Shown: positions 49,263 to 61,854 of the stretch, piece by piece
Numbering within the stretch: the first letter of the stretch is position 1
Layout: every line of letters begins with the position of its first letter
DNA from: Channallabes apus
Lineage: Eukaryota; Chordata; Actinopteri; Siluriformes; Clariidae
Length of the DNA stretch: 64,000 nucleotides
NCBI GenBank assembly: GCA_030522415.1
Contig: CM060107.1
Location: 19,538,553 to 19,602,552, forward strand
Direction: 5' to 3'
Translations under genes and position numbers: made by a program
Notes under the pieces: model-generated
Told to the model about the DNA's origin: nothing
Databases searched by the model: none
The model's input: only the letters and a program-made list of their open reading frames with translations

Positions 49263-50203
49263 TAATAAAAACAGCAGTTTCCATCTACATGAAACTCTCA
49301 CTCAGTGGTAATAATGAGGCAGTGTGACACTAATATTTGATATCATAAATACATTAAGGAACAAATGAATGAGCAAAAAATATTTAAACCACAATTTACA
49401 TTACAACCCCCGCCTCGTGCCTCAAGTTCCCTGGAATTAACTCCAGGCTTCCTGCGACCCTGTACAGGATAAGTTGTATAGAGAATGAGTGAGTTTACAT
49501 TAAAAATGAAATGTTTTGTTCAAAGAATTTTATTTATTAATGTATTCAAGTAACTTTTTTTGTATATTTTAGTGTCTCTAACCCTACATTCTGTGTCAGT
49601 AATAAATGCATGCATTATTATTTTATTTTTTTTTACAGTAGAGCAAAGTAATAATCCTCATGAGTCATTTACATATCAAAATGTTTAGGCAACAACATAA
49701 AAGGAAAAAGCAGCAAGGTGACTATGAAAATATTGGTTTCACATATGCTCACATGTGATACCTTTTTTTAAAAAATTAACAAAAAGTTATCTATGCATTC
49801 AATAGGAAAAGAAATAGAACACAATATAGTTGTATTTTGCCTTGTGGCCTAAAGAAAAACCAACAGAAAAAAGAGAGAAAATAAATGTTATGTTACATCA
49901 GTAAGTCACTGTTTAAAATGAAGAATTGGTTTAACTGTATAAGAAGTAACAGGTAGTTGCTACATGGTTAGATGGTTAATAATAACAAGGCTAATATAAA
50001 GAAGAAGAAGAAACAATACTCAGTTGTGACAAAATAGTTAGCATAGTTGGTCTGGTGTATTATAGGATACACAATGTTTTTCTTTAGGTCAGGTTCTGCA
50101 ACGTGACTCTGGACGTGTACAGTATAGGAACAGCAGTAAAAAAAAAAAAAAAAGAACATATAAAAGCACGTGACCAGATGGCGAGTTCATGAGCTTGTAT
50201 AGG

Positions 50204-51210
50204 TCAGCCTGCTATGCACGTGCAGCCCACGGCGATGCTCTCCACCACGGTGCGGTAACGCGGCACGCACTTCTTCTTCTTCTTGCGGGGACACTGCAGC
50301 CGCCGCACCGGGATCTTGGCGTAGATGAGCACGCTCGTCATGGAGCGGTCCTCCTGCATGGTGAACGGGTTAATGCAGCCCGCGCATGCGCACTTGGCCT
50401 CCGGGATGTCGACAGGCCTGCGGTTCTCATCGTGATTGATCCTGTTGCAGCAGGACAGGGTGGAGCGGACAAAGAGCGACAACTTATTATTGTTCTAATT
50501 GATGTTGATGCAGTTAGATACAGGATGTGGGTATAAAATACCCTTATACATTACGCACTTTTATTTTCTCCAGAAATGCGTGCAAACACGTATTCATGCT
50601 GGTGTCACTTTGCTTTGAAGTTTGCAGTTACTTTTATGATGCTGTATCATCTCATTTTGTATTCCACTAATAACAACTGCGTGCAAACGTTTCTAAGCCA
50701 TTCTTTAAAAAAAAATATATTTATTTTTACAATTTATCTATACTGTATTAAAATTTTGTTGTTGTGGTGGTAGTGCACCTTTATTCCTTTCACATTTAAT
50801 GGTTCTCTCACCTGGAAACATACGCTGAAAATGATTTGAGATACAAATTTTGATGTTTCGATTTCGAAAGATTTCACACCACATATGCACATTTCCAGAT
50901 AAAAGATATTTGCTAAAATAATCAAACTAGATATACTTCAACGAGATGCACCACACCAGCTAAATGCCTTTCATTAGAGAGTGCACAAAAAAAGATGTAA
51001 AAAATGCAACTTTAATAAAAAAAAGTAAGACAAGATCAAATTTCAAAATTCAAAGATCAAAATTCTGGCAGAAAAAAGTCAAAGTTTGTAAACAGGCTGG
51101 ATTGTCCCTGAAATGCCTGGTGAAATTGCAAACACCGTATAAACACACTATACTACAGTATAAATTCACTAGTCACATTGTTTTGTTTAAGAGTGAAAGT
51201 AAGAGCAAAT

Positions 51211-51242
<32 letters not shown>

Positions 51243-52075
51243 TGTGACAAGAACACAGAGGATTTGGACTGAACAGTTTATTTTCTCCAATTACATTCAG
51301 GGAAGAAAAAAAAAGATGCCCAGTTAGGAGCTTATATAATGTTCACACTATCAATAGCCTAACTTATAGACTAAAGAATATCTGTGAAAGTACCTTATTG
51401 GTCAAATTAATTGCATGGCGTAAAAGCAACCCGTCTGCACCCGTCCGTATAGGACAAATCGTTGTTGTTGTTGTTGTTGTTGTTTTTAAGAATTACAATC
51501 TAATCAATCATTTTGCCAATGCCCTTAACTCGTAATGTGGAACGTTTAATCATGAGGTACTGGGGGGAAAATAATAACTTCCCAACTCACCTGTATGACC
51601 ACGGGGAGAGGCTCCGACTGTTGGACATCCACAGGTGACGGTCCACCACGCATTTGCTTTTGGACAAAGCCGGGTTGCTCCTCACCTGGGACACCATGTC
51701 ATCTATGGCCTTATCGAAGTCCACCTCGTGTTCTCCAGTTCCGGCTGTGTGGTCCCCGGTCAGAATGGGGTCGAGGGGAATCTGGAAAGAAGTGGCGTTG
51801 CGCTGCGGCTGCGTGTCCTGCTGGTCCTCCACTTTGCGCCGCCGCGCTTTGGCTTCTTTGCGCGCCAACGCCATGACCATAATATCCGCCAGCATCAGGA
51901 CCATTAACAGCTGGATGTATGTGCGTGTGTGTGTGTGCGTGAGAGAGAGTATAACATTGTGTAACAGTTATAAACACGTTTTTATATGTATAGACTTTCT
52001 TTAAACAAGTGCCATAAATGTATCAAACCAGAAACGCTGTTGATTGCGACTCACCTCGTTCCAAAATCTGCCCAT
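50204..52075 (-). CDS. il17b: il17b (interleukin-17B)
   Basis: IL-17B is a secreted cystine-knot cytokine that signals through IL17RB. Three coding exons: 52075-52055 (7 codons, donor GAG|gtgagt), 51910-51591 (acceptor atccag, donor AG|gtgagt) and 50441-50204 (acceptor caacag). They join in phase to 192 aa; human has 180. The signal peptide is split: MGRFWNE in exon 1, then LLMVLMLADIMVMALA in exon 2. The core is strongly IL-17B-like: LWMSNSRSLSPW, INHD, CINPFTMQEDRSM, and the C-terminal SIAVGCTC. Family cysteines lie in CVV, CACAGC, QCP and GCTC. A Lys-rich insert (PRKKKKKC) replaces the Pro-rich stretch of human IL17B. It is tail to tail with arsi and shares the 5q32 block with it. Confidence 0.95.
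50442..51590. other. il17b intron 2 with (AC)n and (GTT)n arrays
   Basis: A 16-unit AC array at about 51212-51242 and a GTT array at 51461-51484. No exon or transposon seen. Confidence 0.7.
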
Positions 52076-52079
52076 GGTT

Positions 52080-53620
52080 TCCACTCAGGTCGCTGCGATT
52101 ACATCTGGCACACGTGCTCGACCAAGTATTAAACACCTTTTGGCGCAATCAGCATGCGTGTGACTACATACCAGGTTTTGTCAACAGGTGAGGACACACC
52201 TGTGTTGGGCAGCTGAGGGTGGAGCCAAATGAGCGTGCGGTCAATGAGTACACACTGCTGTAAAAATGAGGAAATCAGCACAATACAGAACAGGACTGAT
52301 TTTAAAACTGCATCTTACACTACTAATACCCTAAGGACCCACTTATCAATATGCTCCTCCAGTGAGTACAAGCTGATCATCATGGGAAGAATATCAGAAC
52401 CGGTTCAGCCAAAATATATATATATATCAATCATTTATTCAATCAAATTCAAATAATTAGCAGCTTTAATATGTTCTGGACTATACTTGCTTGTACTAGT
52501 TCGAAGTGACTTGTTGACAAGTTATGGACTAAAAATATCAAACAAAGTTTAAAAAAGAGTAGGGCATTATATGCTGTCTAAGTGGGCAAGAAATTTTGAA
52601 TCATCACTACTTTGTGTCTTATTGTGTTCTCCTTGTCTGCTTTGCCCCTTTCTTACTTAAATACGCCCTTTATTTCTTTTTCAGGAAGTTCTTAAGCCCT
52701 GTTACCACAAAGCAAACAAACAGTACTTTGAAGGTCTATAGATGTACTCTGGGAACTCTCTCTTATAGAACATTGCCTGCCGCTACGTACATGAGCCATC
52801 CAAGGTTTTGTCTTTGATCCTCTTTTATTGGCATGTGCTTCTTTTCAATGGATCCTATTGAGATGACCAAAGAAAGAACACCTGTTTTTGAGGCAGGTTA
52901 GGGCAATTCATTAGCGAGACTTCCGCTTCAAAAGAGTTTTTAAGTGTGGTAAACACTCAGCTGTAAAAAAAAAAAAAAAAAAAAAGTTCTGTAATAGAAC
53001 TTGGAGAGAAACAAAATATATAATATAGCCTACTTATTCTTGTGAATAACAAAAGGAAACAGTCTAAATATGCAACATAATGCTCATAGTATTTATCACA
53101 ATAAACCTGTAATGGGTTTTATATGAAATAATTATAGAATTGTTCCATGGCATAAAATGCCACGCAAAGGGGCTTGAAAACATAAAAGCAGCAGCTTAAG
53201 GAGTTGCAAAAATATTTACATTCTGAATAAGTAAAAAGGAATTAGATATCTATCTACTAACAACTACAAATAACTTATTATAGTCTGGCATTTTTTTGTG
53301 TTGCTATCTTAGAAATCATTGAGTAAGTGCAAAAGTATTGTGCAATCTTTCAGATTAATAATTTACAAAAAAAAATATATATAAGCAAAAATTCCATTGT
53401 GCAATTATTTATATTAAAATAAATAAATAAACAATAAATGGAAGCGAAATATAAAGAAAGAAAGAAAGAAAGAAAAGAAATGTGGGATATTACTCAAAAC
53501 ATTTCATAGGAGATATCATGTATGCATACTTCTACATTTATATATTTCAATATGTACAGTAGTTATGTTTTCCACATGAGTAGACCAAAAATTTAGAAAA
53601 CGGGAAAAACAAGCACATCC
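52080..53620. other. il17b upstream flank, nothing recognised
   Basis: AT-rich DNA with a poly-A run at 52965-52985 and an AGAA array at about 53452-53476. No gene. Confidence 0.4.
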
Positions 53621-53629
53621 TGTAATTCA

Positions 53630-54560
53630 GTATACAACTTTAGAAACAATATCTTGAAGTAAAGGTTTTCTTTGATTTTATCAGTGGCTTACGTCAATTT
53701 TCTGTTCCACACTTCTTTATCTCATTGCTTCAGATCACTAATGTTGGAGGACATTTGGTTATTCTCTGCGCTCTCTTAACATCCCAGCAGCAAAGTCACA
53801 TGAGGACCGGACTTTTTTTCATCTAAATTATTCAGCCATTCAGATGTCAATTTGATGTGTGCTTGAGATCACTGTCCTGTTGCATGATTCAATCGTAGCC
53901 CAGCGTAAGTTGCTCACCAGAGGGCTTCAGATTTGTCACAAATGTATTTTTATTTACATGGTCTAATCAGTCCCAAGGATATTGTTCTAAAACTTTTGTG
54001 GCCTGGTCAGATGCAATGTTCATATGCAGCCATATTTAATTTAGAGAGACAGTTTTTTTTCTTCTCCTAGCCACTATTTGATGAAAGCCATTATGGTTCA
54101 GTCTTTTTTTCTGATTATACTGTCATCAATATCAACACTTAATGTGCTCACAGAGGCATGGGTCATAGCATATCAATCTTCTTTATTTGTAAATTGTGTC
54201 TGAGCATGAAACAGTCTGACTTGACCTTGGACTTAATTTTCTGGGACACCTATTCGTTGGATTGGCAACTGTCTTGAAAGCTCTATATTTGACAATTTTT
54301 TAAACAACCATTTTCAATTGTACATTTTAAATTGCTTAGAGATAGCATTATAACTGCTTCCGGTTTGATGAGCAGCATCATTTGCTTCTCTGAGGTCATG
54401 GCTGATGTTCTCTTTTCCTGACGTGATGTAAACACACACCTGAATCCCCCAGACCTGCTAAAACTGTATAAGTAAAAAAATCTGGCCGTGCTCTTTCATT
54501 GCTTTCAGAGGTGATTTATTTTTTTATAAAACAGAGTCCATTAATTTTTGCAAAAATTAT
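53630..54560 (-). mobile_element. old Tc1-like element (fourth family), fossil
   Basis: Reverse-complement transposase remnants in order: 'gagatcactgtcctgttgcatg', 'cccagcgtaagttgctc', 'ggcctggtcagatgcaa', 'ttctgattatactgtcatcaa', 'gattggcaactgtcttgaa' and 'gcttctctgaggtcatggctgatg', then 'taaacacacacctgaatccc'. These are spaced as in a full-length teleost Tc1 transposase, but with many indels. No open frame survives. Confidence 0.7.
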
Positions 54561-54599
54561 AAGCAAAACATTCTGAATAATAAATTCTGGAATTTACAC

Positions 54600-55485
54600 C
54601 ACTGATAAAGGTATTCACTTGTACTGCAATAGGAACAATATTCAACTTCAAATATTTCTTTCAAAGTCACAATTGTCTATATGCCATGTTTTTAAAACCC
54701 ACCTGGAAACCCAGAAGCTTTATTTATTCCTCATAAAACAAAAGTATATCAAATCTCTCCTCCATTGAAATTTTCCCTTGCACTTGAGGTTTATTCGGTC
54801 TGTGGTTTAAGAGCAGAGTGTCTTTTGACAGGTTTTACAAAAACTGTAGGAAGAGACATCTTATACCTTATTACCACCTGAGTCTTTTTATTGACTTGGA
54901 ACAAAGCACACACATCCGCTCCCTTTTATGTGTTCAATTGTTTTAAGTGTCTCATATTTCTAGCATAATAGTTGATGCTGAGTCCAAAATTCAGATTTAT
55001 GAAAGGCAACATTATTTCATTCAGCTGTCTGATATGTGAAAAGCAACCTTTTTGTAGTTCACATGATTTATGAGGTCAGGCAATAGAATAGGATGCATGA
55101 GAAGAAGTTGAATTTATCAAAAGAAATAACTGTAAATTTTAAGACCGGAATACTTTTTACGAAGTAAAGGAAATATTTATTCTTTGTGTGGTATTTTGAA
55201 ACCAATTTGTAAAATATATTACCAAATATTTAGCAGGTCAATACAGTACATTTTCCCACAAGTTGTTGCTGTGTGTATAGCCTATGTGTATTTTTCTATT
55301 TTGAAATAAACAAAGATATATCTAGATTAATGTAATTATTATGATTATGACTCTTTAAAATGTTTTGCTTTAACGTAATGTCATGTCATAGTAACAAAAC
55401 ATATTTTAACATCAGTGATGATGTTCTATAAAGTTAATGTCTTAATGAAAAACTTTAGAAACAGGCAAACTTGTACATGATGTAT
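54600..55485. other. intergenic, nothing recognised
   Basis: No supported feature. Confidence 0.4.
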
Positions 55486-55489
55486 ATGC

Positions 55490-56068
55490 ACCTGTTAGGT
55501 ATAACATTGAAACCACTAATAGATTAACTGAATAATATCGATATATATCTTGTTACAGTGGCGCCTAGCAATTAGTGAAAAAATGAGTAAGCTTTAGGAT
55601 CACGTCCCCGATGGTGATGGCTGGTGATATTTCGTTGCATCTCCTAAACAGCAGGTTTTGAGGGGTGCACCTATAGTACCTATCAAAAGTGTCCAAGTAA
55701 GAACAAATAGTGACAGGGTCATAAGGGCCAAGGCTCACCGATGTGTGTGTGTGGAGTGAAGGCTAGCCCATTTGGTCACAGAAGAGTGTTTGTAGCATAA
55801 ATTGTTGAAAAAGTAAATGCTGGAACATACAGTACAGTGCATTACATCTTGCTGCATATGGAGATGGGTAGCCACAGACCAATCAGAGTGCCTTTGCTGA
55901 CAACTGTCTACTGCATGTGAGGATCAGAACTGGACCATGGAGTAATGGAAGAAGGAGTCTGGAAGAATCTGAAAAATCTAAAGTGGTCTGAAGTGTGGAA
56001 GTGCATTGCTTACCTGATTATGGCTCCAGGATGCACCATGAGCACTGGACTTAAAGTATATGCAGCTG

Positions 56069-56077
<9 letters not shown>
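55490..56077 (+). mobile_element. Tc1/mariner-like fossil, 5' half
   Basis: Left end 'taggtataacattgaaaccac', then coding remnants 'gtacctatcaaaagtgtccaa', 'gccaaggctcaccgatgtg' and 'catcagaactggaccatgg' style blocks, up to the start of a TA array. It belongs to the same family as 25453-26109. The right half is lost. Confidence 0.7.

Positions 56078-56162
<85 letters not shown>
56078..56162. repeat. (TA)n microsatellite
   Basis: About 42 TA units, joining one Tc1-like fossil to the start of another. Confidence 0.95.
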
Positions 56163-56167
<5 letters not shown>

Positions 56168-56212
56168 TATCAAAAGTTTTAGATCACTTGCAAATTTCTT
56201 TGTTTTTGTTTA
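56163..56212. mobile_element. left remnant of a Tc1-like element split by a LINE
   Basis: The sequence 'cagtatcaaaagttttagatcac' looks like a Tc1-type terminal region. The corresponding other end appears at 59100-59312 after the LINE. Confidence 0.45.
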
Positions 56213-58409
56213 GTGATTTACTTCTACATTTCAACGCAAATCTCAAGTCAGTGCTTCCTAGATTCCATCAGTATGTCGACTTTGCTACGAGAGGGGAAAA
56301 CACGCTGGATCTTGTTTACACAAACATCCCCGGCGCATATCGGGCAGAGCCACGCCCTCACCTCGGCTACTCAGACCACATCTCTGTTATGCTAATTCCA
56401 GCATACAGACCACTCGTCACGCGTTCAAGACCGGTTCTGAAGCAGGTGAAAACCTGGCCAGCAGGAGCCATCTCTGCTCTTCAGGACTGTTTCGAGAGCA
56501 CTGACTGGAACATGTTTAGGGAGGCTGCAACTTACGGCGACTACACTGACTTGGAGGAGTACACGTCATCAGTGACCAGCTACATCAACAAGTGCACCGA
56601 TGACGTCACTGTCTCTCACGACCCAACCAGAAACCGTGGATTACTGCGGAAGTGCGTGCACTACTGAGGACCCGAGACTCTGCCTTCAAAGCGGGAGATA
56701 AGGTGGCACTTAGAAGAGCAAGGGTCAAACTTTCTCGGGCCATCAGAGAGGCGAAGCACGCACATGCCCAGAGAATCCACAACCACTTCATAGACAGCGG
56801 CGACACACAGCGCATGTGGCAGGGCTTACAAGCCATCACACACTACAGGACGACATCACCTGCCTGTGACAGTGACGGCTCCCTCCCAGATGCGCTGAAC
56901 AACTTCTACGCTCGGTTCGACAGGCAGAACGACGTGGCGGTGAGGAAGACCACCCCTCCTCCGAACGACCAGGTGCTGTGTCTCACTACAGCTGAGGTGA
57001 GGAAAACTCTACGCAGAGTCAACCCACGTAAAGCTGCTGGACCAGACAACATCCCAGGTAGGGTGCTCAGAGAATGTGCAGAACAGCTGACAGATGTTCT
57101 CACCGACATCTTCAACATCTCTCTGAGCAGCGCCGTTGTTCCAACGTGTTTCAAGGCCACCACCATCGTACCCGTGCCCAAGAAGTCTACTGTGTCCTGT
57201 CTCAATGACTACCGTCCTGTTGCACTTACACCCACTATCATGAAGTGCTTCGAGCGGCTTGTCATGAGACACATCAAGATCCTGCTGCCCCCCTCACTGG
57301 ACCCACTGCAATTTGCGTAACGTCCTAACCACTCAACGGACGACGCCATCTCCACTGCACTCCATCTTGCCCTCACACACTTGGACAAGAAGGACACATA
57401 CATACGAATGCTCTACATAGATTTCAGCTCAGCATTCAACACGATCATCCCCCAACAACTGATCGGAAAGCTGAGCCTGTTGGGCCTGAACACCTCCCTC
57501 TGCAACTGGATCCTGGACTTTCTGACCGGAAGGCCTCAGTCAGTACGGATCGGGAACTGCACCTCCAGCACCACCACACTGAGCACTGGGGCACCACAAG
57601 GCTGTGTGCTCAGTCCCCTGCTGTTCACACTGCTGACTCACGACTGTGTAGCAACACACAGTTCAAATCACATCATTAGGTTTGCTGATGACACGAACGT
57701 GGTGGGTCTCATTAGTAAGAACGACGAGTCAGCGTACAGAGAGGAAGTGCAGAGGCTAACGGACTGGTGTAAAGACAACAACCTGTCTCTGAATGTTGAC
57801 AAAACAAAGGAGATGGTTGTTGACTTCAGAAGGACACGGGGCGACCATTCTCCGCTGAGCATCAAAGGCTCCTCTGTGGAGATCGTCGACAGAACCAAAT
57901 TCCTGGGCGTCCACCTGGAGAAGGACATCAGCTCCCTGCACAAGAAAGCCCAACAGCGTCTCTTCTTTCTGAGAAGACCGAGAAAGTCCCAGCTTCCACC
58001 ACCGATCCTGACCACCTTCTATAGAGGAACTATCGAGAGCATCCTGAGCGGCTGCATCACTGTCTGGTTTGGGAATTGTGCCATATCGAACCGCAAGACC
58101 CTACAGCGGATAGTGAGGACAGCAGAGAAGATCATCGGGGTCTCTCTCCCCTCTATCGAGGACATCTACACCACACGCTGCATCCGCAAAGCCACCAGCA
58201 TTGTGGCTGATCGGACACACCCCTCTCACACACACTTCACCCTCCTGCCATCTGGTAAAAGGTACCGAAGCATTCGGGCACATCCAGACTGTGCAACAGC
58301 TTTCTTCCACAAGCCATCCGTCTCGTCAACAAAAAAGGACTGGACTGATAAACACACAAGCGCGCACACACACACACACACACAAACATTATCACTCAGC
58401 TTAACTTAA
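56213..58409 (+). pseudogene. L2-type LINE ORF2 (endonuclease end and reverse transcriptase)
   Basis: The polyprotein copies the LINE RNA into nicked target DNA. 56213-56640 encodes the end of the apurinic-type endonuclease ([20 protein letters not shown]). A frameshift near 56635 leads to the frame 56652-58409 with the RT domain: [46 protein letters not shown] and the catalytic [10 protein letters not shown] at about 57680-57710. One in-frame TAA at 57318-57320 replaces the Tyr expected after QFA. A small deletion removes residues between GVHLE and KKAQQRL. Otherwise intact, so relatively young. Confidence 0.88.
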
Positions 58410-58990
58410 CTACCTCAAAACATTGAGACTGGACTGACTAATCAACACAAGCGCAAACACACTGACCTACACCACCATGCTATCGTACACACCAACCTAT
58501 AAATGCTCTTTTGCACAATATTATTACTGGACTTTTTGCACTAACTTCTGTACTTCCTAATTTTTGCTGCTACACTAAGGAATGTTTACTGTTTCTCCAC
58601 TACCTCAACTCATCACCACAAAACCATATTATTATGTTACGTTGTGTTTTTGTCGCACTGTCACTTTGTTGCTTTTGTTTGAACATTTGCACGTGCACTT
58701 TGTCTGCTGTCTGTTTAAAAAAAAAAAAAAAAAAAACCCTGTAGATAAAAAGACTTAGTTAGGTAGTTAGTTTTTCTTAATTTGTGTTGTAATTTATGTT
58801 ATGTCAGTCTGTCTTGTCTCTGCTAGCCAGCTAACTAGGCCTCTTAGTTAGCTAGTTTAGTGTTTTCTGGTAATCTATGTTGTAAATTTATTTTGCATGT
58901 AGCACCTTGGTCCTGGAGGAACGTTGTTTCATTTCACTCTGTACTAACTGTATATGGTTGAAGTGACAATAAAGCCTACTTGAACTTGAA
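56213..58990 (+). mobile_element. L2-type (Maui-like) LINE retrotransposon, 5' truncated
   Basis: Starts inside the endonuclease domain and continues through reverse transcriptase to a 3' end with a short tandem repeat (acttgaacttgaac at about 58978-58990), typical of L2/CR1-type elements that lack a poly-A tail. The 3' untranslated part includes AC-rich stretches, a poly-A run at 58718-58736 and an AATAAA near 58968. Truncation at the 5' end is the usual result of incomplete target-primed reverse transcription. Confidence 0.88.
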
Positions 58991-59099
58991 CATTCTACAA
59001 CAATACAGGGGATTTCAAAACTATAAAATAACACATATGGGATTAGGTAATTACGTAACAACAAGAAAAACAACAGTTAGTTGTTATTTTAAGACACAG

Positions 59100-59315
59100 A
59101 GGTCAGCCTTTCTGTAATAGTTCTTGCAAGAACAGTATTGTCAAGTGCATTTGTAAAATCCGTCAAGCACCATAATGAAACTGGCTCTCATGAAGGTCAT
59201 CCTAGGAGGGCGAGACCAAAACCTACCTCTGTCGCAGACGAGAAGTTCATTTAGAGTTATCAGCCTGAAAAACAACCAATTAACAGCACCTGATAAACTT
59301 TTGACCGGTAGTGTA
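59100..59315 (+). mobile_element. Tc1-like fossil, right part
   Basis: Blocks 'gtcaagtgcatttgtaaaatccgtcaagcac' and 'tgaaactggctctcatga' come from the N-terminal half of a Tc1 transposase gene of the 2140-2890 family. They jump to the right end 'gataaacttttgaccggtagtg' followed by TA repeats. Internally deleted. Confidence 0.65.
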
Positions 59316-59329
59316 TATATATATATGGA

Positions 59330-59820
59330 GATCACATAAACGCTTGGTAAAAAGTTGCAGCCACATTATAAATAAAGTACAAATATATATAGTACAAGTA
59401 AATATAGTACAAATACAGTAGGCTGTATAGCAATCACAGCTATTATTAATAGTACAAGCACAAAAGAACATCTCCACATGCATAAATTCGTACAGAATTT
59501 TAATTATGTCTATAAGAAAATCACTTGTTAATGAGACTAATCAGAAAAAAAGGCTTTGGTTTGTTAGGGATCATATAGAGCAACTTTGGAGCAACTGTGG
59601 TCATGTGGTCTGATGACTTCAGATTCATAGAAATTATAAATTACATACAATATGAAACCTGTGCAAAGTTGATTCAGATATACAGATATAGCAGCAGAAA
59701 GAACAACATGTATGGTTAAAACTATATACAGTATAATTATATGTACAAACTCTCCATGAGTAGAGAAAATGACCAATGTTTAGCATTTTTAAGCAATTTT
59801 TTTAGTTCCATATTCAGTGT
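59330..59820. other. intergenic, nothing recognised
   Basis: AT-rich, no supported feature. Confidence 0.4.
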
Positions 59821-59827
59821 ACATTCC

Positions 59828-60115
59828 ACACCACAGTGGCTTAGTGGTAAGCACTGTGGCCTTGCACCTCCGAGTTTGATCACCTCCTTGTGGTTCGTGT
59901 GCATGGAGTTTGCATGTTTTCCACGCTTGGGGGGGTTTTCTCCGGTTACCCCCTATAGGCATGCAGATTAGAATAAAAAGTTCCCAACTTACCCATAGTG
60001 TGTGAATAAGTGTGTGAGTATGTGTGTGTGCCCTGCAATGGATTGGAATCCCATTCACAATGTACCCTGCCTCGTGCCCTAAGTCTCCTGATATTGGCCT
60101 CTGCGACCCTGGGGG
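59828..60115 (+). repeat. SINE, family B, diverged
   Basis: Head 'ggcttagtggtaagcactgtgg', body 'ggagtttgcatgttttcc' and 'gccctgcaatggattgg', end 'gccctaagtctcctg'. Confidence 0.8.
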
Positions 60116-60424
60116 AAAAAACAGAGAGAAACAGGTAGATCTTGCAAACATGTTATATGTTTATAAATATATGCTTATGTATATTTTTTTAATAAAAAAA
60201 TAGCAGTTATGGAATTGATATTGGTAAATTAAGTTAAACTTGATTAAAACAGTTGATTCCCTTGTGAATTTTCTCTGAGCTTTGGGAAAACCTGTAGGAC
60301 ACTTGTATTGTGTTAGGTTAGTTGTGAGGTTATGTTTGAAGGAAAATAGTCTTGCAAGAAGTCTTATCCAATACAATTATCACAATTATTTACATTCTTA
60401 TAATATAATATAATTATATATTAT

Positions 60425-61742
60425 CAGAGGTGGAAAGTAACGAATTACATTTACTCGCGTTACTGTAATTGAGTAGCTTTTTTGTGTATTTCTACTTTTT
60501 AAAGTAGTTTTAAAAATCTGTAATTTTACTTTTACTTAAGTACGTTTTGTTTGAAGTATTGTAATTCGCTACATTTTAAATCATATTCGCTACTGAGTAA
60601 AAAATAAATGAATGAAAATGCTAAAACAATAAAAAAATATTATGCTTTGTATAAATGCTCCGTTGCGCTCGCGTGTGTGTATCATGTCCTGGTCGCGCGC
60701 CGCTCCAGACTCCATTCCAGGTTTTCTGACATCGGCAGCTACCTGACCTTCCACACGGTCGCTTCCGCCCTGAGTGACGTCATCGACTAGCGCGACCATG
60801 TACAATATAACCCGGAGAGATGCGGGAAAGATGAAAGAGGTTGTGATTTGATATTTGGTTGTGTATTCCGGTTTTGACTTTTTGCCTCCAATTGACTTTG
60901 ATTATTGCTTTGTCCCTTTGGTTTGGTTGGTCTTTGTATATATTTGTAGATAATTTCACTGTTTTTGGTTTAGGGAGTCCGGGAAGGTACCTGTATTTTT
61001 GTTTCTGGGTTTTTTTTTTGTTGTTGTTTCTTTTTGCAGGTAATCTAGCTACTAAATATAAATACCATTTTGTTTGTTATTTTGGCCTGGGTCCATCCTG
61101 ACTCTGATCCTCCTCCTGGTGTGTGTGTGTGTGTGTGTGTGTATATACAAACCTCATTATTTCATCAGTTAATGATTGGATCTAGTTCTTTCTGCCATAT
61201 ACCACCATTTCCATACAGTTTAAAATAGAACCCTGAACCATTCTTTTGCTGTTTGGCCCTAGACTGGGACGTAACACCATATTTAAGTGACCACTTTATT
61301 ATGCAAAGGTGTTCCTTCAGTTAAAAACAACTAGTTTGAGATTTATATCTGCTCATCTTTTTTGAACTATGCTAGAATGCCTCATCCCACCCCCGCTGTG
61401 TGTTTTTTTTTTTTTTTATATTTAACAAAAAAAAAAAAAAAGTAGAGCCAGATCAATATACAATCGACACCCACAGCAAACATTTAAAAACAAACAATAA
61501 TCTGTTAATATAAGAGTGAACATGGAAACACCCAAGGGCAAAACAATTCAGCAAAAGAATCACCCCCACTGTTAAAAAAATTTAAATAAAAAAGTAACTC
61601 GGTAACTTTTACTCTGAGTAAATTTTTTAATGAGCTACTTTTTACTTTTATTTGAGTAACTTTACTTGTACTTAAGTAAAATTTCACTGAAGTAACAGTA
61701 CTTGTACTTGAGTACAAAATTTTATTACTCTTTCCACCTCTG
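60425..61742. mobile_element. hAT-like non-autonomous transposon with 8-bp TSD
   Basis: 1318 bp with inverted ends cagaggtggaaag / ctttccacctctg and long sub-terminal blocks of 'acttaagta / tacttaagt' type on opposite strands. It is flanked by a perfect 8-bp duplication tatattat (60417-60424 and 61743-61750), the hAT hallmark. The interior has no transposase frame. It carries a CpG-rich stretch at about 60655-60800, a T/G-rich stretch, a (GT)n array at 61119-61142 and an A-rich run. Confidence 0.9.
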
Positions 61743-61854
61743 TATATTATAGCATATACTGACATTGTAGTGTATACATGCTTTACAAATCCACAGTAGT
61801 CACATTCTTAGTCACCACTAGGGCGCGCACTTTCTAATCCCGCTTATGAGCTCA

